The notes under the pieces were generated by a model that made no database searches, had not been told where the DNA came from, and saw only the letters and a list, made by a program, of their open reading frames with translations. This document shows positions 31,131 to 42,573 of a stretch of 64,000 nucleotides of DNA, one piece after another. The position numbers were made by a program, and so were the translations under genes. The stretch is from NCBI GenBank assembly GCA_033439765.1, contig JAULSN010000002.1:4960001-5024000 (forward strand), given 5' to 3'. This DNA is from Lasiosphaeria ovina (Eukaryota; Ascomycota; Sordariomycetes; Sordariales; Lasiosphaeriaceae). Positions within the stretch are counted from its first letter, which is position 1; each line of letters begins with the position of its first letter.

Positions 31131-33849
31131 CGCCGAGTCTCTGGCGACTTGTGTACCTGGTCAGTTGTGCCATGCACTTCACAGAATTGTCAGTTGGGAA
31201 GATGGCACCATGTAAATACACTGTAGACATAAATACCGTCTTCTCACTCCACCGTATGCGTTTACATATCGCAATCAGCGGCTGGCTAGAGACAGAAATG
31301 TGACTATTAAAATAGAAGGGGCCTAGGTAAACATTAAAGGAAACACCCGAAGCTTGGAGAGTGAGATGGCCATCGTCAAAGAAAGAAAAAAAATGAAGGT
31401 AGCAGTGTTACGCACACATGTAGAAACCAAAAGGACAATAAAAACATACCCCTCTAAGAAACCTTGCCCCTCGGATGGAAAAAAAAAGGGGAAAGACGAG
31501 CTAGGACTAATAGTGTTTACGCACGCCTTTCCCACCCCGCCGTCGTCTGTGTCGTCGAATAGCATATCCAATATAAACAGAATGTCGCCATTACAACCTC
31601 TCCACAACCACACTGCTGTCCTGCCTGTCCTGTGGTAGAATGGGTCTATAGTATGTGGTCAGGATGCTGGGCAGAGTACCTAAGTGCACTGGCCGTCGAG
31701 GGTGGCTGCAAAGCAACATAATCGGCTGATCAACTGTTTATCTTTTATAAAAAAAAATAAAAAAATTTAGAAATTAAAACAAAGAAGAAGACGTTTATAT
31801 ATATATATATATGAAAGGGAAAAAGGTCTTGTCAGATGCCAGAGCGCCTGTGGCAGCAGCATCCACCAACAAAGTTGCACTGACTACTCAACATCAAATA
31901 CCAACAGCTTGCACACGTCTGGCGCTTACCATTTACAAAGTTGACAGCTGCCTGCACGGGAAGCATGCATCTTAATTATCGCCGTATGTAGTCAGAATAT
32001 GGATGCGGAGCAGTCACCGACCCACGAACGAGTCTCAGATGATGATGAGACACGAAAAACAAGTGCCCAAGCCATCGGCTCATTACTACGTAGTCAATTC
32101 CACGATACCCACCCACCCACCAAGCTAAGACACACAAGCCAGCCAGCCCAAGGTGGCTTGCAACGGCCCGGGGCAGGCAGTTAGGCGGGCGGGCGCTACC
32201 GGAGCGGAGGGCGGTCGCCGTTAGAAGCGGAAGGGGGTAACCTAACAAAGCAAGACAAAAAAGGAAGAAAGGAAGGAATAAAAGAAAAACCACCCAAAAG
32301 TCTCGAGATACTCTGGAATTGTTCCGCACATTAGGTAAGGTAGTCACATGCGACAGAAGCGAGTAAATTCTTCCCTCTTCCCTTCCTCTCGACTGTCATT
32401 GCGCTGGCTGAATGACCGAAGAGAATTCACCTCTACGCGCAGGCTTGATGTCTCTTTTTCCCGTTTGTATTACTGAGAAGGTATTTGACATCATCATCAT
32501 CATCATTTCACCTTTCACGCCGACCGAGCCTAGACATCTTAATTATCACCAACAATTGCCCTTTTCGGGAGCTACCCGCCGTATAAACCTCCAATTGGCC
32601 GGTCGGTCGGCTAGTTGGTTGACTGGCTGGTCGGGGCGGGTGGTCTACATGAATGCACACACTACCGAAAACAAAAACCCAATCGAAATTTTTAATTTGC
32701 GACACACCCGCAAAAGCCCGCTCGCGGTGCAACATGTGCAGGCCACCCAATATAAGCACCGACACCAGGCAGGCAGGAAGGAAGGTAAAATCCACAAGTA
32801 GGTAATCAATGCGGCGAACTCATTTACTTCACTTCACTTCACTTCCCGAAAGAGTGCTATGTAAGAGAGTGAGACCTGACGCCGCATGTAAGCCAGCCAG
32901 TATCCCGTACTCGTACTACTACTACCTTACCAACCTCAGGTGTGTAGTAGTATCCGTATTACCTCATCCTCATCCTCATCCTGATCATCTCACACTGATG
33001 ACACTCAAACCCACAAAAAGAAAAACAAATACCTAGTAAAATGACATGGCGCAGCAAAGATTGGATTTAAATGATTACACTCCTCTTTCGCTAAGGCGCA
33101 AGCGAGCCATGACATTCTCAAAAATTTCATCACTTCACTTCACTTCACTTCACTTCGCTTCATTTATCTCGCATGCATGCATGGAAACGACACACATACG
33201 GTTACCGGGGAGCTGGAGCAAGAGTTATTAGGCATCATAACTGGAGCGGATATGCGGGGGCGGGAACACGAGAGGGGGTGTGTGTGTGGTAGGAAGCAGG
33301 GCGATCCCTTGGCAAAAGAAAAACACAAAAGAAAAAGCGGGCCCGGGGGGAGGCTGGGGCTGTGCTGCTCAGCGTGTAGGTAAACGGGGCGGCCGGCCAA
33401 CCAATGCGGCGCCATAATTTCCCCCTGGTCAGACTGGGAAATGAGCTCAGGGGTAGAGGGGCACAATTCAGCTCTCAGGGTCCAATGGCACAGTCACCAA
33501 ATCGAACCTCAACACGCCATACACTCGCAGGTCGCACAGCAGAATATACGAACGGGAATCACACGGCTTTAAAACTTTAAATCATTTTTAAAAAAGACGT
33601 TCAGATTGGCCTTGTGAAGTCTCCAAAAAGAGCTATCAAGAACGCCAAAAAATACATATTAGAAGATTAAACACATGAGGTATCTCTGCCGTAACAATGC
33701 TCGACATCCCAATGAGGCTCTTTTTGATATCACAGATGGCCTAATAAATTGCCAACTCCACCCCCGGTGCTAGCTTTGTCGTGAAATGCCATAGCCCTCC
33801 AGGCCTTCAGAGTATGCAAAGAGAAAAGAAAACCGCGACTCTAAAAAGC
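31131..33849. other. Intergenic, 2.7 kb, convergent 3' flanks
   Basis: The rhodopsin-like gene (+) and the GPI-protein gene (-) converge here. The region is AT-rich with many short repeats: CTTCA units at 32826-32845 and 33131-33161, CTCATC units near 32965-32985, an AT run at 31796-31812, and A-rich tracts at 31745-31770. No protein or RNA gene was recognised. Confidence 0.45.
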
Positions 33850-34494
33850 TTAGAGAAGGGCAACGGCGACGAGGCCGGCGGCGGCGGCGAAGAAGAGCGA
33901 ACCCGACACGCCAGCGGCGCCGGCAGTGACCACCGGCCCCTGGGGGATTGTGGTGTTGGCAGCCGGGGGAGGGGTCGAGGTGATGGTAGGGCACGGCACC
34001 GCGATCGTCTCGTAGACAACAGTGGGGATGACAGTCGTGTACGAGGTCGAGATGGTCTTGACCGAGTACGTGGGGCACGCGGGGGCAACCGTGGTGAGGC
34101 CCGACGGGTAGTAGGGGATGACCGAGGGGGTGCTGGAGGGCTTGACGCTCGAGTTGGTCAGGATGACGACGGGCGCCTCGGTAGAGGCAGCCTCCTCAAC
34201 GGGGCAGATCGTCGTCGAGACGGCAACAACCTCGGTGACAACCTCGGTAGAGTGAGCCGGGCAGTTGGTGACGGTCTCGGGGCAGTTGGTGACAGTGCGA
34301 GTGGTCGTGCTGAAGACAGTCGACGTGGTCAGGGGGATGACCGAGCTGCTCACAACGGTGCTCCGGGCCGGGCAGTCGGTGACCGTCTCGGCGCACGACG
34401 TGATGGTGGTGTAGTCGGTCGAGTAGACGGTGCTCTCGATCTCGCCGGCAATGGCGGCGCCGGCAAAGGCAAGGACGGCAACAGTGAAACGCAT
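33850..34494 (-). CDS. Ser/Thr-rich GPI-anchored cell-wall-type protein
   Basis: One exon of 214 residues. The start [17 protein letters not shown] is a clear signal peptide. The body is rich in Ser, Thr, Val and Pro and has two close copies of a Cys unit ([15 protein letters not shown] and [15 protein letters not shown]), plus further CP pairs around residues 97 and 140-165. The C-terminus is a hydrophobic tail ([19 protein letters not shown]) after small residues that suit GPI attachment. This is the architecture of many fungal wall mannoproteins, heavily O-glycosylated and finally linked to the plasma membrane or glucan. No catalytic domain is visible and no specific function is inferred. 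The ATG is followed upstream by a pyrimidine-rich leader. Confidence 0.85.
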   Translation of the reverse strand: MRFTVAVLAFAGAAIAGEIESTVYSTDYTTITSCAETVTDCPARSTVVSSSVIPLTTSTVFSTTTRTVTNCPETVTNCPAHSTEVVTEVVAVSTTICPVEEAASTEAPVVILTNSSVKPSSTPSVIPYYPSGLTTVAPACPTYSVKTISTSYTTVIPTVVYETIAVPCPTITSTPPPAANTTIPQGPVVTAGAAGVSGSLFFAAAAGLVAVALL

Positions 34495-37400
34495 CTTGAC
34501 TGGTTGGTGGTTTTCTCGTTGGTGAAACGAAAAAGGAGTTTGGTTGGGTGGAGGGTAAAGAGTGACTGAGCAAGAAGCTGATGATGAGAGAGCGCTGGTT
34601 AAAGAGTGGACGACCGAAGTCAAGTGTTGAGTCAGAATATGCTTGCTGGGCTGAAGAGAGAAAGAGAAAGAGGAGCAGCTGAGAGACGGAGGGCTGTCAT
34701 TGTTAAATACTGGGTAGCCTCACCACGGAAGCCGCCCCAGCGTGGGAAATTAACTGTCAACCTATGTGCCCAAATACGGGCGTGCGCTAATCCAGGGGTT
34801 CCGTGGCTCGGTGTGGAGGCCATTTGGGGAGAACATGAGCGTCCCCACCGTGCTGCAGATCCCGGCAGCAGCAGTTGCCAGCAAAAACGCACAACGAAGC
34901 CTGCCGCCGCCGCTGGGGACGCAGGTGAGCGGTGGCTTACCCGTGCGGGTACCTGCACCCCTTTCTCACCCATTCACGCAGAACCAAGTGCCGGGGTCAT
35001 GTAAGGGGGAGGGCCTTTCCGGGTTGGTCGACGACTCGACCGTTTCTCGCTGAGGCCGCAGGTCAGGTGTGACTGAGGCGCTTAGACGGCCCCAAAGAAC
35101 GCTCAGGGCGGACGCTGATTTGATGCGAGCCTGGCTGCGTGAAAAGGTGTGAAAACGCTTGAATGAAGTGCCAATCTCGTCTCCTCTAGCACTGCCACCT
35201 GACTGCCAGACCACGGTCGGCGACGGGGTGCTGTGAAAAAATGAGCTCCTTTGAACTACTTTCGCTAACCCGGAGCTAGCCTGCAACTCCCTAAGGTACT
35301 TTAATGTACCGTGCTCGCAGACTAGACGCCATGAAGAAGCTCGTTGTCCTTGACTGAGATTGTCAATGTCTGTGCATTGCCGCCCTGTCTCTTGACGTCT
35401 GCTGCTGAACGAGAAGGAAATTGGGGCCGCCAAAGAAGCAAAAGGTCAGAATATTCTCCATCGACCCGACCCCGATCTCTTTGTCCAGGTTGAACGGTCG
35501 TGGTCGTTGAATCGCCGACCGGGGCGCTTCCTTACCGCTTTCTCAATCGAATAATCGTTTGACTCGGTGGGGTTGGCGGCATGAACACGACGTTCTGTTT
35601 CCAGTGATTTGCGTGGAGCCGTGGACGTGCGCTAATGATGCGCTAACGCAGGAACCACGGCCAAACGTTTCTTCTCATTCGACGGGTGCCTTGTCCTCCG
35701 CTTGTCCCCATCCGCGGCCTTGGACCCTGTCGAAACACAAGCGAGATCACGGCTTTGGGGCAGGCAGGCGAATCCCGGGGCGCGTTGCCCTGATCGGCAT
35801 CAGTATCACAGACATGCACGCGGGTCGCACGCGTTTGTCGAGTCTCTGATCCAGAAACCAGAACAACCTGAAGTACTGTTAGGGAGCCGGCTCGGTCGGT
35901 TTGCGGGAGTATTCCAGAATGTCCTGCCCCTCCTGCCCCGCCTCGAGATGCGCCTCGGAGGCCATTCCCACACTTGGCAGGCCCGAGGGAGAGCATGACG
36001 TGGGATTGCCCTCCTCGCTCCTTCCTTTCATTGCTTTCCACAATCCCGGCGCACCTGCCACGGCACTTATTCCGAAACGCTGCGGCAGACGGATGGAAGT
36101 CACGGCTGGCAATGCCTATCCCTTTCGCGATCTTACACGTGGTTCTATCATGGCAAGCATCTCGTGCTAACGCAGCTCACAGAGGTGAACTTTGGCAAAT
36201 CGTTGATAGCCTGACGGGTTTCAACGTCGTTCTGAAGAACTTTGCCGCGCCTCTTACGGTGATCCTGTTTGAGTCTGAGCCCGTTTGGAACATCCAGTTC
36301 CATGGCGACGCGACAAGCAGACATGAGAAAGGAACAATGTGTCTTCTCCAGACCCAATACACATCTCGCAATGCGAAGATACTGTTGACCAAGCGGTTAT
36401 CAAGGCGCCAACGATGCAAACTTGTGGGCTCCTGGGTAACCACCCCGAAATAGGATAGCAGGGCTGGAGCTTGCCGTTTCTGAGAGCACGGCGACATATC
36501 CCAGACATACTATGCTCCTACCTGTGTGGAGGAACCAGGGCAAGTGCCCTGATACAGATCGCCGAGGCCGTTTTCAGGATCTCATGACCAACGACACCGG
36601 TGCGAACTTGGCCCTGTGCCTGGCCGCCATATAGGTCAAGTTCAAGGCCAGTGGTACCTCAAGGAGGCGACGGAAATCGCCCAACAGACAATGTTTGCTT
36701 TCACAAGTGGCGTCCGAATCCCACCGCAATGCATTCATTTCGGGCTTTGACTGTTGAAATGACAAGGTCATTCGCAATAGTCACTATAGTAACTGTAGCG
36801 TAAGGTTGGGGGTTGGTGGTTGTGTTCATTTATCTATATGCTGTCTATCAACTAAGGTTACAGGGTGCTGGTGATTTGGGGGAGTGGGCTGCCCACGGTC
36901 ACGCGCCAGGGTGGATGGCCTGTACGTACTGAGGTCACGTGCTAGGGCGGATGACCTGTATGTCCGGGCCGGTCCCACTATTCTTCCTGACTGACCAATC
37001 AGGGCTATGCGGTCCGCCGAGCCGCATCAGCCTGATTGATCGGTAATTCCTACATTGACTTGTACCTGTCAAACTTGGCTGCTGGAAAGAGCCCGACCAT
37101 CGAGACACCGCGGAAAAATCCGAAGGCCGAACAAGAAGCCATGTCCTGGCCCAGATCCGGCGGGAATGGATTATTGAAAGTGCCGCGAGTATCTTCTTCA
37201 CCAAATAATCGCAGCCTCGAGCTGGGTCTCGGTGCGGGAGAGTCTAGCGTGTGTCGCGCAGACTTTCCTGCCGAGGTATGAATGGCTTTCTGGCGGGTGT
37301 TCTTGGCTGCGGTGCTGCTAAACTTTTGCGGCACGGGTTGCGGACATGCGCGGACCGAGCTATGCAGTTTGTGAGCTTTGCAGTTGAGACGCTCGGATGC

Positions 37401-39153
37401 TTAGTGCGAGTCTGCGAGAATGGATGACCCAATGCGATAAAAGCTGCACTTGGGTCGTAGATAAGTTGCTGACATACTTGAGAAATGTCAGAACAAATGC
37501 CTAGGTTGCCATCTACAGCTGAAAAAAAGATTAGCACAGCCGACGACGACATTACCAGGAGCCGAATGACGGGCCATAACAAGACAAGGCAGTTCGGCAG
37601 GCACATTGGCAATCGGCATGCTGAACCAAAATCGTTCGGATTACTGGCTGTGAACCCCCGTCGCTCCCCGCATAAGGGTCCCGAGAGTCTGGGGCAGGCC
37701 GTGACACTGCCACTGTGATGAGGCCGCGGTGGTCGGCCACTTGTGGGCTATGTTTGGCCTACCATCGCTTCCAAGGCAATCGACTCTCAACTTGCAGGTT
37801 TGCTGCAACACCAACGGCCAGACCGGCTCACGTTAGCCTGAGGTCATTGATGAGGAACTCTGAGGACTCAATTGAGGGTACGAGGCTCACCGCCAAACAC
37901 AGGCTCAATTGGCAGTGCATCACCAGCTTCATGGATTGGGGGCCGATACTGGAAGATTCTGACGGGAGGCCATGCACGGGAGGACTCCACGGTAGGACTC
38001 TGTCGAGTGGAGGCGGAGGCGGAGGAGAGGTAAGGTGAGGTGAGGTGGGGAACGCGGGGACGCCTCACGAACGAACGAACTTCCATCATAGGCGGTGGTT
38101 TGGGAGGGGGCCAACGGCCCCGCAAGTCGGTATGACGAGATGCGGCGCGAGCCACGGCTGTCCGCACGCCGCCTCGTCTCGAGGTGTCAAGGCCTGCCGG
38201 GTTGCCTCTGGCCAAGACGATTGGCTCAGGGATGACATGGCCCGTGCGCGCCCGGCCAGGAATCGACAAGTGCAGGCAAGGCAAGGCAAGGCCCCGTGGG
38301 GGACCGACCCAGAGCGGTCCTAGCCTGGTAGCCCGAGGGAGGAGGCCCTACCAGAGGCCAACGGCGCCGCTAAGCCCCTTGCGCAGTGAATGCGCAGCTG
38401 CTCGACATATCGTCAAGCGCGACGCGGCCCGCTGCATTGTCGCTAAACTGTCAAAATGCCACCACTCCCCTCACCTCGACACCTGGCTCGAGTCCTCTGT
38501 TTGCCTCGTACTGTCCTCAAAAATTTCTGTGTGTTTTTTAGCGTCCACCGCGACGCCTGTGGCTCTCTGTTCGTCGCCGTCGACTTGACCGGCCTCGAGG
38601 TACATGTATGCGGCTTACACACCTGTTTGGTACTTACACCGAGTCCAGCCCTACCAGAGCCGTGGCAGCCTGGAGCTAGGCTGACGTCGAATCCTCCCGC
38701 CCTCAACTTATATGGCCGTGGCCTGCTGTTGCAACCGTACCCGAACGCCCCCCCGTCAGCCCGCACTCTGTCGCTGGTAGCCCGTCACACTGACTACGCC
38801 GCTGCTTTCTCCCCTCCCTCCCCCTCGGAAGGAAGGCGCTGGCTGCCTGCACAAGCCGCCCAGTTAACGCGAGGTTCACGAACCCCTCTCATGACACGTC
38901 AGGTCATAGAATCGGCGCTCCTTACTCCAATCCTCGACTCCTCTGACCAAGACTCTTCTTTGTGGGTTCTTGTTCACAACGCTCCCTACTACTCACGGGC
39001 ATACCTGGTTGACTAGTCTCGTCCAGGTCCTGTTCACAACACAACCGCCCTTAAGCCCGTGCGCCAAGTGCCACCATCTGAAAAAAAGGTTGCTGCCGCG
39101 CCGTCTTCCGTCTCATCGTGGCCTTTCGTCCCATCACTTGGCCCGACGGCGTC
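34495..39153. other. Intergenic, 4.7 kb, divergent promoters
   Basis: The GPI gene (-) and the C2H2 gene (+) diverge across 4.7 kb. ORFs of up to 186 codons occur, notably 38456-39016, directly upstream of the C2H2 gene, but they look like chance frames of a GC-rich leader. One tandem repeat with only transition differences is described separately at 36897-36963. GAGGT and GGTAAG units are clustered at 38020-38050. Confidence 0.4.
36897..36963. repeat. Two 31-base units differing only by transitions
   Basis: Bases 36897-36927 and 36933-36963 are copies of GGTCACG-YGC-YAGGG-YGG type sequence with five differences, all C/T or G/A. There are no transversions or gaps. A 5-base spacer separates them. 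Confidence 0.8.
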
Positions 39154-41734
39154 ATGGCTTCAAGAATAGAGGTCGCCAGCATTGCTGCCGGGTCGCACGG
39201 TTGCCATCACTGCGGCAAATCGTTTCCTCGCCTCTGTGACTTGAACAAGCATGCAAAGTCCCACAGTCGGCCCTTCAAGTGCAGCTTCACTTCATGCAAG
39301 TATCATGACCACGGCTGGCCGACGGCCAAAGAGCTCGAACGGCACGTCAATGATAAGCACTCAGAGGCCCCGCGTGTCTTCCCCTGCTACTTTGACCGCT
39401 GTACCTACACCTCCAAGCGGGAGTCCAACTGCAAGCAGCATATGGAAAAGGCACATGCCTGGAAATACATAAGGAGCAAATCCAACGGCAAACGACTCGC
39501 CATACCTCACACCGGACACGCCTACCAGCTAAAGTCAGAGCTTTCGTCTCCCGCCGAGTCGGGCACCCAAGTTCCGAGAAGCTTGCCAACGCCAAACGCC
39601 GACTTTGTCCTTTTCCCTCCCGAATCGGACACCTCGGTCGTGCTGGGGGAGGAGGACGACGACCTGTATCTCGGCTACGAAGAAGCCCGAGGCCCCGAGT
39701 CTCAGGTCTACCTGCCCTGGACGTCTCCCATGACGCGCCTTCGCAAGAACGAGTCAGTAATTGAGATGTTCACCCAGACGTACAACGGCGCCCCCGAAAA
39801 GACGACCAGAAGCAGCCAAGGCGATTCCCTCGTAGACCCAAGACTCTCGCAGTACTCGCCTCTTGACGTGCTCGGCCAGCGCATGTTCGAGAGCCGCAGG
39901 GTTTTCGCCGGCGACGGCTCTATCAAGCTTGAAGCTACAAGCACAATAACGGATCGGCTGTCGTCGGTCAAGAGAAAGAGCGACGCCAGCTCAGTGTCTG
40001 GCGACTCAACTTCGGAGAGGCTTGATCGGTCTGCGGCCGCCCCTTCTTCCTCAAATACACCCTTTATGCCCAGCCTTGAGTATTCGAACACCGGAGAACA
40101 GACGTCCCATACAACGCAGGCCACGCGCAAGTTCCCGTCCGGCCGCCGACGCAGTTATGATGAAGGCAGTCAGCCTCCGACGAAGAAGTTCAAGCCCACT
40201 GACGAAGAGAATTTTACGGACACCAATATGCCCGATATCTTCCGTTTCGCTCACCCCCAGATCTAGTACGTTCCAATTCTAGACAGCAAGCCTAGTTGGG
40301 TGGCAACGCCATTGTAGCTAGTAGCAGTTGCTGACGCATGGAGTTGAATAGCGATAGAGATCAAAAAGAGAGGTACTCGCCGTGCCACTCACTGCATCGA
40401 GATATCTCGACCCTCGTGTGAGTCATCCTCCAACCCCAATCGCACTGTTCATGACTAACAGCTGCAGTCGACATCTAAGCCGACCGGCCCATCGCCTCAA
40501 TGTGACGGTTCGAGCCATTTCATCCTTTGAGATGCCAGACGAAGATTTTAGGCATCCGAGGGTAGCCTTGTGCCGCCGGTGCTGGCGAACATTTGTCGAG
40601 CGCAAAGCATTCGACCAACACATCTCGGGTAGCTGTGAGAAGGTGTCCAAGGGAAAACGAGAAAAGTGGCGCATTCTACTCGACACCTTCACTCCACTCG
40701 TTCCAGAGACCCAACCATTTGGCCGTCCAGCCTTGAGCTTTGAGAATACTGATGAAGACGTGGAAGTGGAGACGGGACGCTCGTCCAGCCATATGGACAG
40801 CCCCTTCACTGCCCGTGGAGATCTCAATTTCCATAACCATTTTACGCCTCACCTAACTCCAGTATCACCCGCAGCCCCTCTTCGCCTCGAGACTGCTGGC
40901 CTATCGGGTCCTGCTGTAGCCAAGGATTTTGTTCCAGCCTCTGAGCATCTGAGACTCCAGAAAGAGCTTCACGAGAAACACCAGCAGCTCGAGCAGGTAA
41001 CGAAGGCCTTGTTTGCCCTCGGAAGCACTGGGCAGGGGTCTCCGGACGTCCTCTTGACCATGAGGACCGGAAGGTCGCCTGCTCCAAGGTCGCGGGCCGC
41101 AAGTGGGCCCAAGACACAGTCAGACGGCTCAGACCAAGACAGCCTGGTCCTCCACATGGATTCCCAGTCTACAGATGTAGATGTGCAGGGGTTGATGCAC
41201 GAAGCTCAAGAGACGCTGTCGAGACAGAACTCGGGGTTGAGTTCAACATCTCGCTCTACCATCCACCACGTTCCGACCAGCCCGCCACCACTGCCCACTG
41301 AGCCCGGCAGCGATGGACGCGGTGATATGGGAGCCCAGACCAGCGAACCGATGTTGGGCCGGCGGCCCCCTGAGTCGCTTCCAGACTCGGCCTACGGCAC
41401 CGACCCCAGGAGAGGCAGCCTCGGCGACATGGCAAACACGGCTGCAGCAATGGGGAGAGAATCAGACAGCCATTTTTCCGACAACTATCACCACAAGATA
41501 GCACTTCTAGACCCCCGCGATAGCCACAAAAGAGGGGGCGAGTCATCGGCTGACGAGGGAGTCACCTGGACAAATCCCTTTGACGCGCACGCCGGGCAGA
41601 CCGAGCATCATACGTTTGATCATGAGGAGGGGCATTCAGAGCCCTACGACCCATCTTTTCACTTTTTAGAACACGAACACGACTACAGCTCGCCGAACCC
41701 ACTCGATCTTGAACAGTACAACTTTTCCATGTAG
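39154..41734 (+). CDS. C2H2 zinc-finger protein, probable transcription factor
   Basis: Three exons (39154-40265, 40352-40417, 40468-41734) give 814 residues. The ATG at 39154 (MASRIEVASI) was chosen because the codon opening the frame upstream is GTG. Three C2H2 fingers stand near the N-terminus: CHHCGKSFPRLCDLNKHAKSH, one with C-x4-C and H-x4-H spacing (residues about 45-72) and a third in FPCYFDRCTYTS. A basic, nuclear-localisation-like patch (RSKSNGKR) and a long disordered region follow. The middle exon encodes IYDRDQKERYSPCHSLHRD, then ISTLVRHLSRPAHRLNV across intron 2, and further on CRRCWRTFVERKAFDQHI with a fourth, partial finger. The end is acidic and Ser-rich. The short 66-base exon restores a continuous conserved protein. 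Such proteins are common DNA-binding regulators in filamentous fungi; the targets are unknown. Confidence 0.9.
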
Positions 41735-42573
41735 CGCGATATATAAAGGATTGGCGTACGGCATTGGGAGTGTTGTTTCCTTTTCTTTCCTTCGGCGGAG
41801 GTACGATAAGATATGATACGATTAAATGGGGCATTGTGTTTTACTCAGCACGGCAGGACGGCACCACTCATTCGCACTTGCATGAATACATTTCGGTATC
41901 ACGGAGCCTGGGGCAAGTTTCCCACATTTCTCATCATTGAAACTCCTGTTCTTTGAACTTTTCGGATTTTCATTATATATATTCTCTCGAGGAACAGGTC
42001 ATCCTCGCGCCATTTAGATGTCAGATTTACTATCTATGATATACGTATCCACGTCCGGCCATGTCATCCTGGGATATATATATATCCAGGGACAGAATGG
42101 CTGTTTATCTGTAAGCTGTCTTGAGGATGCGGATGGGTGCCTGTCATCCCTGGTACGTAAGGTAATAACCCTGTCCACGGTAAGATCCAAGGTGAGTCGC
42201 AGTTATTTCCTACCCATCGAGATACCTACTTGGTAGCTATACACCTACAGGGGTGTCTATGCCGTGTCGTCACGAAGAAGCTCCATCCATCTTGGTGTAG
42301 TCCCAACAAAGGGGGCTCAATGCGGACAGACACTGGGCAGCAACAAAACTACCTAGGTACACACGGATTTATCCATCTCACATTCTACTGCTATTCTCAT
42401 AACTATAGTGCCAGGATGATGGTATGAATGAAAAAGTGACAAGATATGACAATATATGGTAAGAAACTTTTAAACCCCTTTTCTGTACCCTTACCATTTT
42501 CCTCTCTCTCTTTTCGTAGCGGCTTCAACAATCCATGAACAAACCCACCCCTTTTTTGGAGTTCCAGTGCGGA
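41735..42573. other. Intergenic, convergent 3' flanks
   Basis: The C2H2 gene and the chitin deacetylase gene converge here. The sequence is AT-rich and contains a near-perfect palindrome around GGATATATATATATCC (42071-42086). No gene was recognised. Confidence 0.5.

Noticed and set aside
38456..39016. 186-codon frame upstream of the C2H2 gene
   Set aside because: Directly adjoins the zinc-finger leader and lacks domains or splice continuation. Best read as 5' leader.
42071..42086. Palindrome GGATATATATATATCC
   Set aside because: AT dinucleotide runs form palindromes by chance; no repeat of it was found at other gene ends.
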